Below are positions 5,468 to 5,564 of a stretch of DNA of 5,564 nucleotides, piece after piece. Location of the stretch: the NCBI GenBank assembly GCA_005877655.1, contig VBOC01000200.1:1-5564 (forward strand), written 5' to 3'. The notes below the pieces were generated by a model that was not told where the DNA came from, searched no databases, and saw only the letters and a program-made list of their open reading frames with translations. Each line of letters begins with the position of its first letter. The first letter of the stretch is position 1. Made by a program: the position numbers and the translations under genes. This DNA is from Ignavibacteria bacterium (GTDB taxonomy: Bacteria > Bacteroidota > Ignavibacteria > UBA10030 > SZUA-254).

Positions 5468-5564
5468 ATGAAACCTCTTACTGAAGCGAATATACTGGAT
5501 GCACTGCGCCTCGTGAAGGATCCCGACTTGCACCGGGATATTGTCGCGCTCAATTTTATAAAAA
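5468..5564 (+). CDS. MIP18/DUF59-domain protein, probably Mrp/ApbC Fe-S carrier ATPase (3'-truncated)
   Basis: Only the first 32 codons are present; the gene continues past the window edge. The visible part, from LTEANILDALRLVKDPDL to HRDIVALNFIK, has the MIP18 (DUF59) pattern V.DP.L..DIV.L..(I/V)K. In many bacteria this small domain precedes the P-loop ATPase of Mrp/ApbC (NBP35-like), a cytosolic scaffold that binds and transfers Fe-S clusters. The LHRDIV form resembles the Mrp N-terminus more than SufT or PaaD, but a stand-alone DUF59 protein cannot be excluded because the ATPase part is not in view. It starts 59 bases after kbl, with AAGGA in front. No terminator was found between the two genes, so read-through from the tdh-kbl unit is possible. 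Confidence 0.72.
   Translation, partial: MKPLTEANILDALRLVKDPDLHRDIVALNFIK

Noticed and set aside
5520..5539. Inverted repeat ATCCCG / CGGGAT with an 8-base loop
   Set aside because: It lies inside codons of the conserved DPDLHRD motif of the Mrp-like gene and has no T tract, so chance is the simplest reading.

Overview
The window holds a compact, co-directional run of six genes, all on the + strand: the 3' end of rpmE (ribosomal protein L31), a 417-residue GlmU-like sugar-nucleotide enzyme, rsmB (16S rRNA m5C967 methyltransferase), tdh (L-threonine 3-dehydrogenase), kbl (glycine C-acetyltransferase) and the first 32 codons of a Mrp/ApbC-type Fe-S protein with an N-terminal MIP18 (DUF59) domain. 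No RNA gene, CRISPR array, insertion sequence or other mobile element was seen. No stretch longer than about 75 bases lacks a gene.

The best guess at origin is a bacterium of the Bacteroidota/Chlorobiota/Ignavibacteriota assemblage. The main reason is the GlmU-like protein: its N-terminus has the FRPVYELRCGALSLREK pattern of the alternative GlmU family (TIGR03991-like), which is typical of that group. Most starts also lack a good Shine-Dalgarno sequence, which fits. The DNA is visibly GC-rich, which would suit a higher-GC member. This assignment is inference; there is no marker here that fixes the lineage.

Layout: rpmE ends at 195 and is closed by a clear rho-independent terminator (222-250). 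Only 16 bases later the glmU-like gene starts (267), so its promoter must lie in or next to the terminator. It is followed by rsmB with no gap (TGAATG), then tdh with a 4-base GTGA overlap, then kbl after 43 bases. Genes 2-5 therefore look like one transcription unit, with likely translational coupling at the first two junctions. The Mrp-like gene starts 59 bases after kbl with a good ribosome binding site and may be co-transcribed or separate.

Tdh and Kbl form the two-step threonine catabolic route: threonine plus NAD+ gives 2-amino-3-oxobutanoate, which Kbl cleaves with CoA to glycine and acetyl-CoA. The other genes are housekeeping (ribosome, rRNA modification, cell-envelope precursor, Fe-S cluster handling). 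The window does not appear to contain a new defence or mobile system. The most unusual item is the Tdh: it is about 68 residues longer than the E. coli enzyme, has a ~39-residue insertion just before the structural zinc lobe and a ~10-residue insertion after the NAD-binding acidic residue, and has Asp in place of the first structural-zinc cysteine.
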